Notes: a model not told the origin generated them from the letters alone. DNA of 8,964 bases from Omnitrophica bacterium RIFOXYB12_FULL_50_7 (GCA_001804345.1 MHFU01000037.1:1-8964), one strand, 5' to 3'; positions 1 to 6,343 are shown, numbered from the stretch's first letter. Translations and numbers: made by a program.

Positions 1-120
1 CGTGCTGCTGCAATTGCCAAGAAAGCCGAGGAAGATCGTGCTGCTGCAATTGCCAAGAAAGCTGAGGAAGATCGCGCCGCTGCTGCGATTGCCAAGAAAG
101 CTGAGGAAGATCGCGCTGCT
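1..120 (+). repeat. Tandem 36/39-bp repeat coding for RAAAIAKKAEED units
   Basis: Units lie at 1-36 and 37-72 (36 bp each), 73-111 (39 bp, one extra Ala codon) and a partial unit at 112-120. They encode RAAAIAKKAEED twice, RAAAAIAKKAEED, then RAA. The array continues leftwards out of the window, so the copy number is unknown. The charged, Ala-rich 12-residue period suggests an extended alpha-helical stalk of the TolA kind. Near-identity of the DNA, not only of the protein, points to recent unit duplication. Confidence 0.9.
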
Positions 121-3100
121 GTTACCGGGAAATCAGAACCTTCGGAGTCTGACAAACGGACTCTCAAAAAAGAATCAAAATCAGCAACAAAAACAGCTAA
201 AAAGTTAACAAAGCCAGTGCTCGCACGACCTGCTCTTGATGTGACGTCGGAAAAGGAGGCAGAAGGATCGCGGCTTTTGCAGGTAGCTCCCCAACGCCAG
301 CTTTTACCGACGCATGCGTCTGAATCTACTGTGCAGAATCAGGAAGCGACATCCGCAGCTTCGACTTTAACGGCGGAAGCCGAGCATAAGCTGCGAGTTG
401 AAATCGACGTGTTGACTATCAGAGCTAAAGTGATCGATGGAAAAGTAAAAAGATTGAAGGCGAGGAAGGCCCAAATTGAGGAGGCTTTTTCGAAGAACAA
501 AACGATAGATGTGAGTGAATATCAACTAATTGAAGGCGCCCTCGGGATGCTGGACAAGCAAGAAAAGGCCATCATGACAGAGAAAGAACAACTCCAGGCG
601 CAATTGCCCGAACAGAATCGTGACGCACCTGCGACATTGACGGCCGAAACAGTCGATGCTGATTTTATGCGATTTCTTGGTTCAACTGGCGATATGGACG
701 AGGCGGATTTTTATAAAGCGATGTTTTCGTGGCGTGCCCTCTATCGAGGCAAATGGAAAGAGGAAAAGAGGGCTCAAGGGGTGGCTGCTCGTGAGTATGA
801 ACTCTTTGAAAGGATCCATTCCCGTCTTTCGGGATTAGCGATGTCATATTCCTTTGAAAAAGAGGAACGAATGCCTCAAATCCGCAGCGAAATTCTGAGT
901 GTTTATAAGATGCCCGAATTACAAAATTCTGCGTATCGGGAACATCTTTTAGCAGTGGCCGATCATATTATCCAAACAGCTCATGTCAGATATGCTGACA
1001 AGAAATTTATAAAGAACCTGGAGAGAGCCGTTGATGACTTCAGGGAAGTGATAAGGAATGCTCCGGAAACTCCCGAATCGGAAGGACAGAAACCCGTCGC
1101 GGAGCCGCGTGCGGAAATGCGTGATTTAGGGGGTCGGATCCAAGGAGCGCTGGATACGGGGAGAGCCAACGACTTTTATTTGCTCGCGGGGATGACGGTC
1201 GCGAAGATTCCCGGGGATCGTGGGTTCATTAACTCCAGTAATCCCGGCCGGAAAGCGAGGGAGCTGGTGACCGAAAAGCCGTTGGTGGATTTGAGGTCTG
1301 TTGAAACTCCGGACAAGGACATGGTTGATTATGCGGCGATCGTTACAAAATATCCTGAACAGAAATTGTTTGTGGAAGCCATCGACGGAGTGGAAATCAA
1401 CGTGAACCGGAATGCCAACCCGCTTCGCCGGGACCATGCGCTTTTCTTTCCGCGTGTTGTGGCCCGGTTGCCGCAGGTCATGACGGTATGGGCGCTTGAT
1501 TTAATGGTCGGGATTGCGGAGAAACTGGGAGCGAATTCGTTACTGGGGTTCAACAGTATTCGTGCCGGGGCTTCGGTCCGTCAGCTCCATTTCCAGGCGT
1601 TCGTGAATGCTCCGGAGGATTTTGCGATCGATCGGGCGAAGCGCGAAGAAGCCATGTCGGCCAGGAACGGTGTGGTGATCGAGAAATTCCAGGATTATCC
1701 GGCGCAGGCAAGGATCTTTTCCGGGGCGGATCGTAACACGAGGGTTCGCGTGGCGTTCGAGCATATCGATTCTCTGAAAAAGGCGGATGTTCCATATAAC
1801 GTGATCGTCCGCCGGGGCAGCATCTATGTGTTCCCGCGTTCGCGGGTTCGGGACGAGCTTTTTCCGGGACGGGTCGCGTTCGCGGAGCTTGCGGGACTTT
1901 TCTATGTTGCAGATACGAATGCCAACGAGTCCCGTCTTTCCGAGGCTCTTAGAAAAGAAACCGGAGCCGGAGATTTTGTGGAGCTGCCGCTGGATGTCCG
2001 CGTTCTAAAAAATCCCGTGGTCCAGTTGTCTTTGACGGAAGGGGCGTTTGCCCCTGATGGACAAAGCCTAGAGTATTTTGACCGTGTTCGTAATGGGATG
2101 TATGTGAACGGTATTCAACTAACCCCGATGAACAGGGCCGGGCTTATGGCGCAAGTGACGACCGGGAATGACATTTTCATGAATGCATTTTTATCGAATT
2201 ATGGCGCGAAGTACGGGGCGAATGCCCTCGAGGGCCTTAAGACCTATATGCTTCCGGGAGGCAATCTGGGATGGAACAGCAATCACATCGGTGTGACCGG
2301 CGGGAAGGTCTATTATTACTCGCAGGACAAGGACAAGCTGGATGGTCAGACCCGGACGATGATGGTAAAAATGCAAGGGAAACAGCCCGAGGCGATGACG
2401 GTGACTTTTAAGGACCGGGGAGACGGAATGCTCCGGATCATGAAGGACGGGGCGAATATTACGGATGCGATCGAAACGGGCGTTTACGGACTTCCTTTAG
2501 TGAAAGAAGGTAAAGAGAACTTGGCGGAAACATTGGGTCAGCTGGATGATCTGAGACATCTTGTCCGGTTTCCGATGTTCAGGTTCCCCAACGGGGATCA
2601 GGTGCATCTCGGTATGAGCGATGGCGTGGGTGCCCTTTATGATAAAGATGATAAAGCGTTGCGCGCGAAATTATTAAACGGCGAGCCCGTGGAATTGAGT
2701 TACCAGCCTCTTCTGAGCCGCGAGGTTACGGTTGACCAGGTCAGGCAGGTTTTCGCGGCGTGGGGTTATCCTGAGGCCGTGATCGATGAAACCCGGAAGA
2801 CGGTTACGGTTGCTTATAAACCAGGAATACATCCGCACAGTTATTTCGGGATCACGAAGGATGGCCAGTTTTTTGTTGGCGCGGAGAAGTCTGAAGATGG
2901 TGATGTCCGGGGGCTTGAGACGCATTTCCGTGGGACCAGCCTTAAGAGATTGGCTGATGAGTTGATCCGGAAGCATAAGGCACTCTATGTTTGGGTTTGG
3001 CAGAATGGAAAAGATGTCGCTTTGGAACCGGGAAATGCAAAAGCGGCGGCGACCGGTCTTCGTTTGAAGAACATCGGGGCGTTGTTTGCGGCTGAGCCTG

Positions 3101-3786
3101 GAGTACCGCCAGTAGCGGCGGTAACAACGGTGGTAACAGCGCCACGGGCGGAACTCCGCGAGGCGCAAATAGCGAAAGCGATCACGGCTGCCGCGGAAGC
3201 ATCCACCGCGATGCGTCGTCAGGTGACGTTGGAGACGGAAGTCATGAAACCCGCTGCCGTGCAGGCCGAGACGCGGATGACGGCGAAGATCGTGGAGATG
3301 ATGCAGGATCTTAATCTTGAATCGTATGGCGACAAGACGCGTCTTGTGGTTTCGTTCGATCCTCAAGATTCAAAGATGCTGGAACTGGTCCAGCAACTGA
3401 GAACTCAGAATGAAGCCGCTACGATCGTTGCGGTCGTTACGAATGACACCATGCAAGAACAAGCGGAAGCGGTTTTGCGCGATATTAAAGGAATCGAGAT
3501 CGTGGTAAGCGTGAACCTTGCAGGGATTGCCAAGCAGCAGGCGCAGGCGTTTGACCTTCGGGTGCAGGCGAACGAAGTCAGCCGGAGCGTTGTGCAGATC
3601 CGCAAACTTGGAACGGCTCCGCTCACTCGTGCCGAAGTCAGGGCGTATGCCTTAGTCGGCCAAATGGGCGGCATTCTCGCGTTCTTCGGTTTTGAACAAC
3701 AGGTTGGTTTTGCCACCGAGCTAAGCGTGACCGAGGTCTTGAGAGCCGAGATCCGTGCGGCCCAAGCCGTCGGGCAATCAGCATAA
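1..3786 (+). CDS. Large multidomain protein, 3' part, with a VTC2-like GDP-hexose phosphorylase domain
   Basis: Frame 1 is open from the first base to TAA at 3784-3786, giving 1261 residues with the N-terminus off the left edge. The GTG at 217 is not a credible start, because the frame runs unbroken through the repeat at 1-120. Residues counted from base 1: tandem repeat 1-40; Lys/Ser/Thr-rich linker 41-120; coiled coil about 123-204; a helical region to about 365; RAEMR at 370-374. About residues 430-660 resemble VTC2/GDPGP1 enzymes: DHALFFPR at 478, FNSIRAGAS then QLHFQ at 528-532 with His530 as the likely nucleophile, VPYNV at 597-601, then GRVAFAELAG. Those enzymes cleave GDP-hexose with phosphate to hexose-1-phosphate and GDP. 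The usual first His of HLHFQ is Gln here, so activity is uncertain. The region around 820-1020 is unassigned, and from RAELR (1049) a Rossmann-like alpha/beta domain follows. I see no signal peptide or membrane segment, but the start is missing. Confidence 0.85.
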   Translation, partial: RAAAIAKKAEEDRAAAIAKKAEEDRAAAAIAKKAEEDRAAVTGKSEPSESDKRTLKKESKSATKTAKKLTKPVLARPALDVTSEKEAEGSRLLQVAPQRQLLPTHASESTVQNQEATSAASTLTAEAEHKLRVEIDVLTIRAKVIDGKVKRLKARKAQIEEAFSKNKTIDVSEYQLIEGALGMLDKQEKAIMTEKEQLQAQLPEQNRDAPATLTAETVDADFMRFLGSTGDMDEADFYKAMFSWRALYRGKWKEEKRAQGVAAREYELFERIHSRLSGLAMSYSFEKEERMPQIRSEILSVYKMPELQNSAYREHLLAVADHIIQTAHVRYADKKFIKNLERAVDDFREVIRNAPETPESEGQKPVAEPRAEMRDLGGRIQGALDTGRANDFYLLAGMTVAKIPGDRGFINSSNPGRKARELVTEKPLVDLRSVETPDKDMVDYAAIVTKYPEQKLFVEAIDGVEINVNRNANPLRRDHALFFPRVVARLPQVMTVWALDLMVGIAEKLGANSLLGFNSIRAGASVRQLHFQAFVNAPEDFAIDRAKREEAMSARNGVVIEKFQDYPAQARIFSGADRNTRVRVAFEHIDSLKKADVPYNVIVRRGSIYVFPRSRVRDELFPGRVAFAELAGLFYVADTNANESRLSEALRKETGAGDFVELPLDVRVLKNPVVQLSLTEGAFAPDGQSLEYFDRVRNGMYVNGIQLTPMNRAGLMAQVTTGNDIFMNAFLSNYGAKYGANALEGLKTYMLPGGNLGWNSNHIGVTGGKVYYYSQDKDKLDGQTRTMMVKMQGKQPEAMTVTFKDRGDGMLRIMKDGANITDAIETGVYGLPLVKEGKENLAETLGQLDDLRHLVRFPMFRFPNGDQVHLGMSDGVGALYDKDDKALRAKLLNGEPVELSYQPLLSREVTVDQVRQVFAAWGYPEAVIDETRKTVTVAYKPGIHPHSYFGITKDGQFFVGAEKSEDGDVRGLETHFRGTSLKRLADELIRKHKALYVWVWQNGKDVALEPGNAKAAATGLRLKNIGALFAAEPGVPPVAAVTTVVTAPRAELREAQIAKAITAAAEASTAMRRQVTLETEVMKPAAVQAETRMTAKIVEMMQDLNLESYGDKTRLVVSFDPQDSKMLELVQQLRTQNEAATIVAVVTNDTMQEQAEAVLRDIKGIEIVVSVNLAGIAKQQAQAFDLRVQANEVSRSVVQIRKLGTAPLTRAEVRAYALVGQMGGILAFFGFEQQVGFATELSVTEVLRAEIRAAQAVGQSA

Positions 3787-3794
3787 TCTTTTTT

Positions 3795-3868
3795 GCGCAA
3801 CGCACAACGCGCAACGCTCAACGAGGCGGCCTTGATGTTCCGTTGTGCGTTGCGCGTTGTGCGTTGCA
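3795..3868. repeat. 7-bp-period inverted array between the large gene and nadE
   Basis: The left arm (3797-3823) is four 7-bp words of consensus NCAACGN. The right arm (3841-3867) is four words of consensus CGTTGNG. The arms are complementary at 26 of 27 positions around a 17-nt loop, so the RNA could form a very stable hairpin. The array begins 8 nt after the TAA at 3784. No U-tract follows the hairpin on either strand, so it is not a classical intrinsic terminator. The left arm matches the left arm at 6678-6704 at 25 of 27 positions. Confidence 0.88.
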
Positions 3869-3870
3869 CG

Positions 3871-3879
3871 TGATATCAT
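3871..3879 (+). promoter_or_regulatory. Probable extended -10 promoter for nadE
   Basis: TGA followed by TATCAT at 3874-3879 matches an extended -10 (TGnTATAAT) with one mismatch in the hexamer. Transcription should start near 3886, only about 3 nt before the nadE ATG at 3889, and no Shine-Dalgarno sequence is present. This implies leaderless nadE mRNA. The same CGTGATATMATTT string precedes rsfS at 6303-6315. Any -35 would fall in the hairpin's right arm, where no good hexamer is seen. Confidence 0.5.
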
Positions 3880-3888
3880 TTCCTCACT

Positions 3889-5652
3889 ATGATTAAACCT
3901 CCTATCAAATTCGCCATCGCGCAGATGAACCCGACGGTTGGGGACTATGTCGGCAATGAGGCGAAGATACTCCGCTGGATCGATGAGGCTGAAAAAAAAG
4001 GCGCGGACCTGATCGTTTTCCCCGAGGCCGCTCTTTGCGGTTATCCCGTCTGGGATCTCGCCAACAAGAAGCATTTCGTTGCTGAGGGCTTGAAGTGTCT
4101 TAAGCGTATTGCTGCCGCGACGAGGAATAGGAATATCGCCGCAGTTGTTGGCTTCATTAATCCATCTTCGGGGAACGGGGAACGGGGAACGGGGAATGCC
4201 TTTAATGCATTAGCGTGGATTGAGAAGGGCAAGATCCGTACGATCTATCACAAACAGCTGCTTCCCACCTACGATGTGTTCCTGGAGGGGATCTTTTTCC
4301 GGCCGGGTTCTGAGACAAAGATCGTTCCGTTTAAGGGCCACAAAATCGGTCTGACGATCTGTGAAGATATTTGGGACGCGCGCTATGTGGTGAAACCTCT
4401 CGCCGGGCTTGCGAAAAAGGGGGCCGATCTTATTCTGAATATTTCCGCTTCGCCTTATTATCGCGATGTAGCTACTTCTCGTGAACGACTTCTCAAAGGT
4501 CACACTCGCCGTTATGGTTTTCCAATTCTTTATGTGAATCAGGTGGGCGGACAGGATGACCTGCTTTTTGACGGGCGAAGTATGTTTGTGGACGCAAAAG
4601 GCCGCATCCTTTTCCGCTCTCCCGCGTTCGAGGAACGCCTCTTCTTTTTTGACGGTTCACCCTGGCCACACCCGGTGTGGACAGGGTTCGGAGAAGTGGA
4701 GGAAATGTATCAGGCGCTTGTGGTGGGCGTGCGGGACTATTTCCGGAAGAACGGGTTCAGGAAAGCCGTGATCGGTTTGAGCGGTGGCATTGATTCCGCG
4801 CTTGTGGCGGCGATCGCGGTGGATGCTTTGGGGAAGGATGCAGTCAAAGGTGTGACGATGCCCGGGCCATTCTCATCCGTGGGGAGCTGGAAGGATTCTG
4901 AGGATCTCGCAAAGCGTCTCGGGATCGAATTTGAAGTAAGACCCATCCGGAAAATGTATCAAACTTTTCTTGCCGAACAAGACCAGGGACCAGCGACTAG
5001 AGACAAGCGACCTTCTTTAGCTATGGAAAATCTTCAGGCTCGTTTGCGCGGGATGGAGCTCATGTTTCTTTCGAACGATGAAGGGCTGCTCGTGCTGACG
5101 ACCGGTAACAAATCCGAACTTGCAATGGGGTATTGCACGCTTTATGGCGACATGGCGGGCGGGCTCGCGGTGATCGGAGACGTTTATAAGACCGACGTCT
5201 ATCGGCTTGCACGCTACCGGAATACGGTCCCAATACCGATCAATTTCCTCGGAGAGGAAATTGGGGCCGTCCAAACTACCATTATGGAAGAGAAACAAAA
5301 AGTTTGGACGGTCCGGGAAGTGATCCCGGAGCCAATTCTCACCAAAGCTCCTTCGGCGGAACTTCGCCCGAACCAAAAAGATCAGGACTCGCTACCACCG
5401 TACGAGGTGCTGGATGAAATTCTCCGTCTTTATATCGAAAAGAACCTGAGTCGTGACGAGATCATTCGCAAATTGAAGGGGACAGGCAATCAATCAATGC
5501 CTGTCTCCGTAAGAAAAAATTTGGTGGCCGACACCCTCCGCAAGGTCGACCATAACGAATATAAGCGTCGCCAAACACCTCCCATTCTGCGTGTGACTGA
5601 GAAAGCCTGGTTCGGACGTCGCATGCCGATCACGAATCGTTTTTTTGCGTAG
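3889..5652 (+). CDS. nadE: Glutamine-dependent NAD+ synthetase
   Basis: This 587-residue enzyme makes NAD+ from deamido-NAD+, ATP and glutamine, the last step of NAD biosynthesis in the cytoplasm. Residues 1-270 are a nitrilase-type glutaminase with the triad Glu46 (FPEAALCGYP), Lys122 (HKQLLP) and Cys158 (TICEDIWD). Residues 275-587 are the synthetase: PP-loop SGGIDSA at 298-304, TTGNKSE at 404-410, KAPSAEL at 486, and a C-terminus ending in YKRRQTPPILRV and GRRMPITNRF, as usual for the family. The start is ATG 3889, the first available after an in-frame TGA at 3871-3873. There is no ribosome binding site, in keeping with a leaderless message. Three loops are encoded by repeat DNA: residues 94-103, 365-376 and 530-540. 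All keep the frame and spare the catalytic motifs, so the enzyme is probably active. ogt follows after 29 nt. Confidence 0.97.
   Translation: MIKPPIKFAIAQMNPTVGDYVGNEAKILRWIDEAEKKGADLIVFPEAALCGYPVWDLANKKHFVAEGLKCLKRIAAATRNRNIAAVVGFINPSSGNGERGTGNAFNALAWIEKGKIRTIYHKQLLPTYDVFLEGIFFRPGSETKIVPFKGHKIGLTICEDIWDARYVVKPLAGLAKKGADLILNISASPYYRDVATSRERLLKGHTRRYGFPILYVNQVGGQDDLLFDGRSMFVDAKGRILFRSPAFEERLFFFDGSPWPHPVWTGFGEVEEMYQALVVGVRDYFRKNGFRKAVIGLSGGIDSALVAAIAVDALGKDAVKGVTMPGPFSSVGSWKDSEDLAKRLGIEFEVRPIRKMYQTFLAEQDQGPATRDKRPSLAMENLQARLRGMELMFLSNDEGLLVLTTGNKSELAMGYCTLYGDMAGGLAVIGDVYKTDVYRLARYRNTVPIPINFLGEEIGAVQTTIMEEKQKVWTVREVIPEPILTKAPSAELRPNQKDQDSLPPYEVLDEILRLYIEKNLSRDEIIRKLKGTGNQSMPVSVRKNLVADTLRKVDHNEYKRRQTPPILRVTEKAWFGRRMPITNRFFA
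4170..4197 (+). repeat. Heptanucleotide tandem repeat GGGGAAC x4 inside nadE
   Basis: Three perfect GGGGAAC units (4170-4190) and a fourth ending in T (4191-4197). It encodes residues 94-103 (SGNGERGTGN), a hydrophilic loop between two strands of the glutaminase domain where family members usually have only a short turn. The period is 7 bp, as in the intergenic arrays. Confidence 0.9.
4981..5015 (+). repeat. Degenerate heptanucleotide array GACCAGN inside nadE
   Basis: Five consecutive 7-bp words begin with GAC at 4981, 4988, 4995, 5002 and 5009. The first two are GACCAGG and GACCAGC; later words have drifted (GACTAGA, GACAAGC). It encodes about residues 365-376 (DQGPATRDKRPS), an insertion just before the conserved ENLQARLRG segment. 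No facing inverted arm is visible. Confidence 0.75.
5476..5510. repeat. REP-like palindrome, copy 1, inside nadE
   Basis: Arms GGGGACAGGCA (5478-5488) and TGCCTGTCTCC (5498-5508) pair at 10 of 11 positions around a 9-nt loop. It is translated as about residues 530-540 (KGTGNQSMPVS). A second, perfect copy lies 300 bp downstream in ogt. The arm sequence is like palindromes I recall near REP-associated (Y1/RAYT) transposases in environmental genomes; that is memory, not a search. Confidence 0.8.
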
Positions 5653-5663
5653 CAAAAAAACGA
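5637..5663. repeat. Perfect 12-bp hairpin around the nadE stop codon
   Basis: TCGTTTTTTTGC (5637-5648) and GCAAAAAAACGA (5652-5663) are perfect reverse complements around the 3-nt loop GTA. The TAG stop (5650-5652) lies in the loop and arm junction. There is no GC-rich stem with a trailing U-tract, so it is an unlikely intrinsic terminator. It could slow or protect the 3' end of the nadE message. The following bases contain two AGACCA words spaced 7 bp apart (5663-5675), perhaps a remnant of a heptad array. Confidence 0.7.
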
Positions 5664-5681
5664 GACCACAGACCATAGAAA

Positions 5682-6164
5682 GTGTCGAGCTTGCGCAAGA
5701 TGCTTGTTAAAACACCGCTGGGAACATTTCTGCTCGAAACGAGTCCGAAAGGACTTTATGCCGTGAGGTTTCCTGCAATCCGAAGGGGACAGGCAGTCAC
5801 CTCATGCCTGTCCCCTTTGTTGCGGAAGCTGTGTCATGCAAAACTGGATCTGAGCGGCTATGCGCCATTCCAGAAAAAAGTTTATACCGTGCTAATGAAA
5901 GTTCCAACAGGTAAGACCATTACTTACGGTGAGCTTGCGGGACGTTCTGGCTATCCCGGTGCGGCACGGGCCGTCGGGAATGCCATGAAGAAGAACCGTC
6001 TTCCGATTGTGATTCCGTGTCATCGCGTGGTTCCTTCAAACGGTGCTGTGGGCGATTATTCCGCTGGCGTGAAGTGGAAGCGCTGGTTGTTGGAATATGA
6101 AAAATACAGTGCCCGTCTGAAAATTACAATTTCCAAGAAACAAGCACCAAGCAAGAACCAATGA
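5682..6164 (+). CDS. ogt: O6-alkylguanine-DNA alkyltransferase (methylated-DNA--protein-cysteine methyltransferase)
   Basis: This 160-residue suicide enzyme repairs O6-alkylguanine by moving the alkyl group to its own cysteine. The active site IPCHRVV places that Cys at 113. TYGELA at 81-86 and the arginine-finger helix ARAVGNAMKKN (Arg96) complete the family signature. The start is taken as GTG 5682; ATG 5700 is a possible alternative, and neither has a strong ribosome binding site. The N-terminal domain is short and degenerate, and residues 34-46 are encoded by a REP-like palindrome rather than by family sequence. The last 14 residues (KITISKKQAPSKNQ) and the TGA stop lie within a heptad array, so the native C-terminus has been replaced or extended. 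It sits 29 nt after nadE with no promoter seen and may be co-transcribed. Confidence 0.93.
   Translation: MSSLRKMLVKTPLGTFLLETSPKGLYAVRFPAIRRGQAVTSCLSPLLRKLCHAKLDLSGYAPFQKKVYTVLMKVPTGKTITYGELAGRSGYPGAARAVGNAMKKNRLPIVIPCHRVVPSNGAVGDYSAGVKWKRWLLEYEKYSARLKITISKKQAPSKNQ
5783..5817. repeat. REP-like palindrome, copy 2, inside ogt
   Basis: AAGGGGACAGGCA (5783-5795) and TGCCTGTCCCCTT (5805-5817) are perfect 13-bp reverse complements around a 9-nt loop. The total length and loop size equal those of the nadE copy. Here it is read in another frame and gives RGQAVTSCLSPL, so the similarity is at DNA level. Confidence 0.88.
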
Positions 6165-6250
6165 CCAAATTCCAAACAAAAATTTTCCGTATTTTGGGGG
6201 TTTGTATTTTGGAATTTGTTTGGTGATTGTATCTTGGTTCTTGGAATTTG
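6127..6250. repeat. 7-bp-period CCAANNN inverted array at the ogt 3' end
   Basis: The left arm (6127-6180) contains 7-bp words beginning CCAA or ACAA at 6133, 6140 and 6147. After a 4-nt phase shift, further words start at 6158, 6165 and 6172. The right arm (6201-6250) is the imperfect reverse complement, strongest at its two ends: CCAAGAA pairs with 6233-6244 and CAAATTCCAAA with 6209-6219. The TGA stop of ogt is the end of the word CCAATGA. AT-rich DNA separates the arms. This fills the first half of the 179-nt ogt-rsfS gap; the second half holds the rsfS promoter region. Confidence 0.8.
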
Positions 6251-6289
6251 CGGCAGATGAGCAAGAGTTTTTATCGTTCAAGGATGGCA

Positions 6290-6303
6290 GGTTGCCAGCA
6301 ACC
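6290..6303. promoter_or_regulatory. Possible operator palindrome upstream of rsfS
   Basis: GGTTGC and GCAACC form a perfect 6-bp inverted repeat with a 2-nt spacer, ending one base before the extended -10 of rsfS. It occupies about -30 to -17, where a bound repressor would block polymerase. It also shares the GTTGC/GCAAC core of the heptad arrays, so it may be a remnant. The role is inferred from position only. Confidence 0.35.
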
Positions 6304-6304
6304 G

Positions 6305-6313
6305 TGATATAAT
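6305..6313 (+). promoter_or_regulatory. Extended -10 promoter of rsfS
   Basis: TGA followed by a perfect TATAAT (6308-6313) is an ideal extended -10. A start near 6320 would give a leader of about 24 nt that includes the Shine-Dalgarno. The -35 region at the expected spacing (6285-6290, TGGCAG) is poor, which is normal for extended -10 promoters. Confidence 0.7.
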
Positions 6314-6326
6314 TTGAAAACTTTTT

Positions 6327-6334
6327 AAGGAAGG
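6327..6334 (+). promoter_or_regulatory. Strong ribosome binding site that fixes the TTG start of rsfS
   Basis: AAGGAAGG lies 9 nt upstream of the TTG at 6344. It is the only clear Shine-Dalgarno in front of any gene in this window and supports the non-ATG start. Confidence 0.75.
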
Positions 6335-6343
6335 TAAGCCAAA

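Noticed and set aside
2..208. A 68-codon + strand frame over the 5' tandem repeat
   Set aside because: It is a frame-shifted reading of the repeat; frame 1 is open through the same bases and continues into the large protein.
217..219. GTG as the start of the large protein
   Set aside because: The frame is open upstream to the window edge through a clear protein repeat, and no ribosome binding site precedes the GTG.
3105..3140. Small palindrome ACCGCC/GGCGGT and a 12-bp duplication (GGYGGTAACARC) in the large gene
   Set aside because: They code for a Val/Thr/Ala-rich linker where codon choice easily creates such patterns; no sign of an independent element.
2674..3366. A 230-codon open frame on the minus strand opposite the large gene
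   Set aside because: The translation is rich in Arg/His and looks like a shadow; the + strand frame is continuous with recognisable domains.
3795..3868. Heptad arrays as CRISPR arrays
   Set aside because: The units are 7 bp with no spacers, and arms are inverted rather than direct repeats; no cas gene is present.
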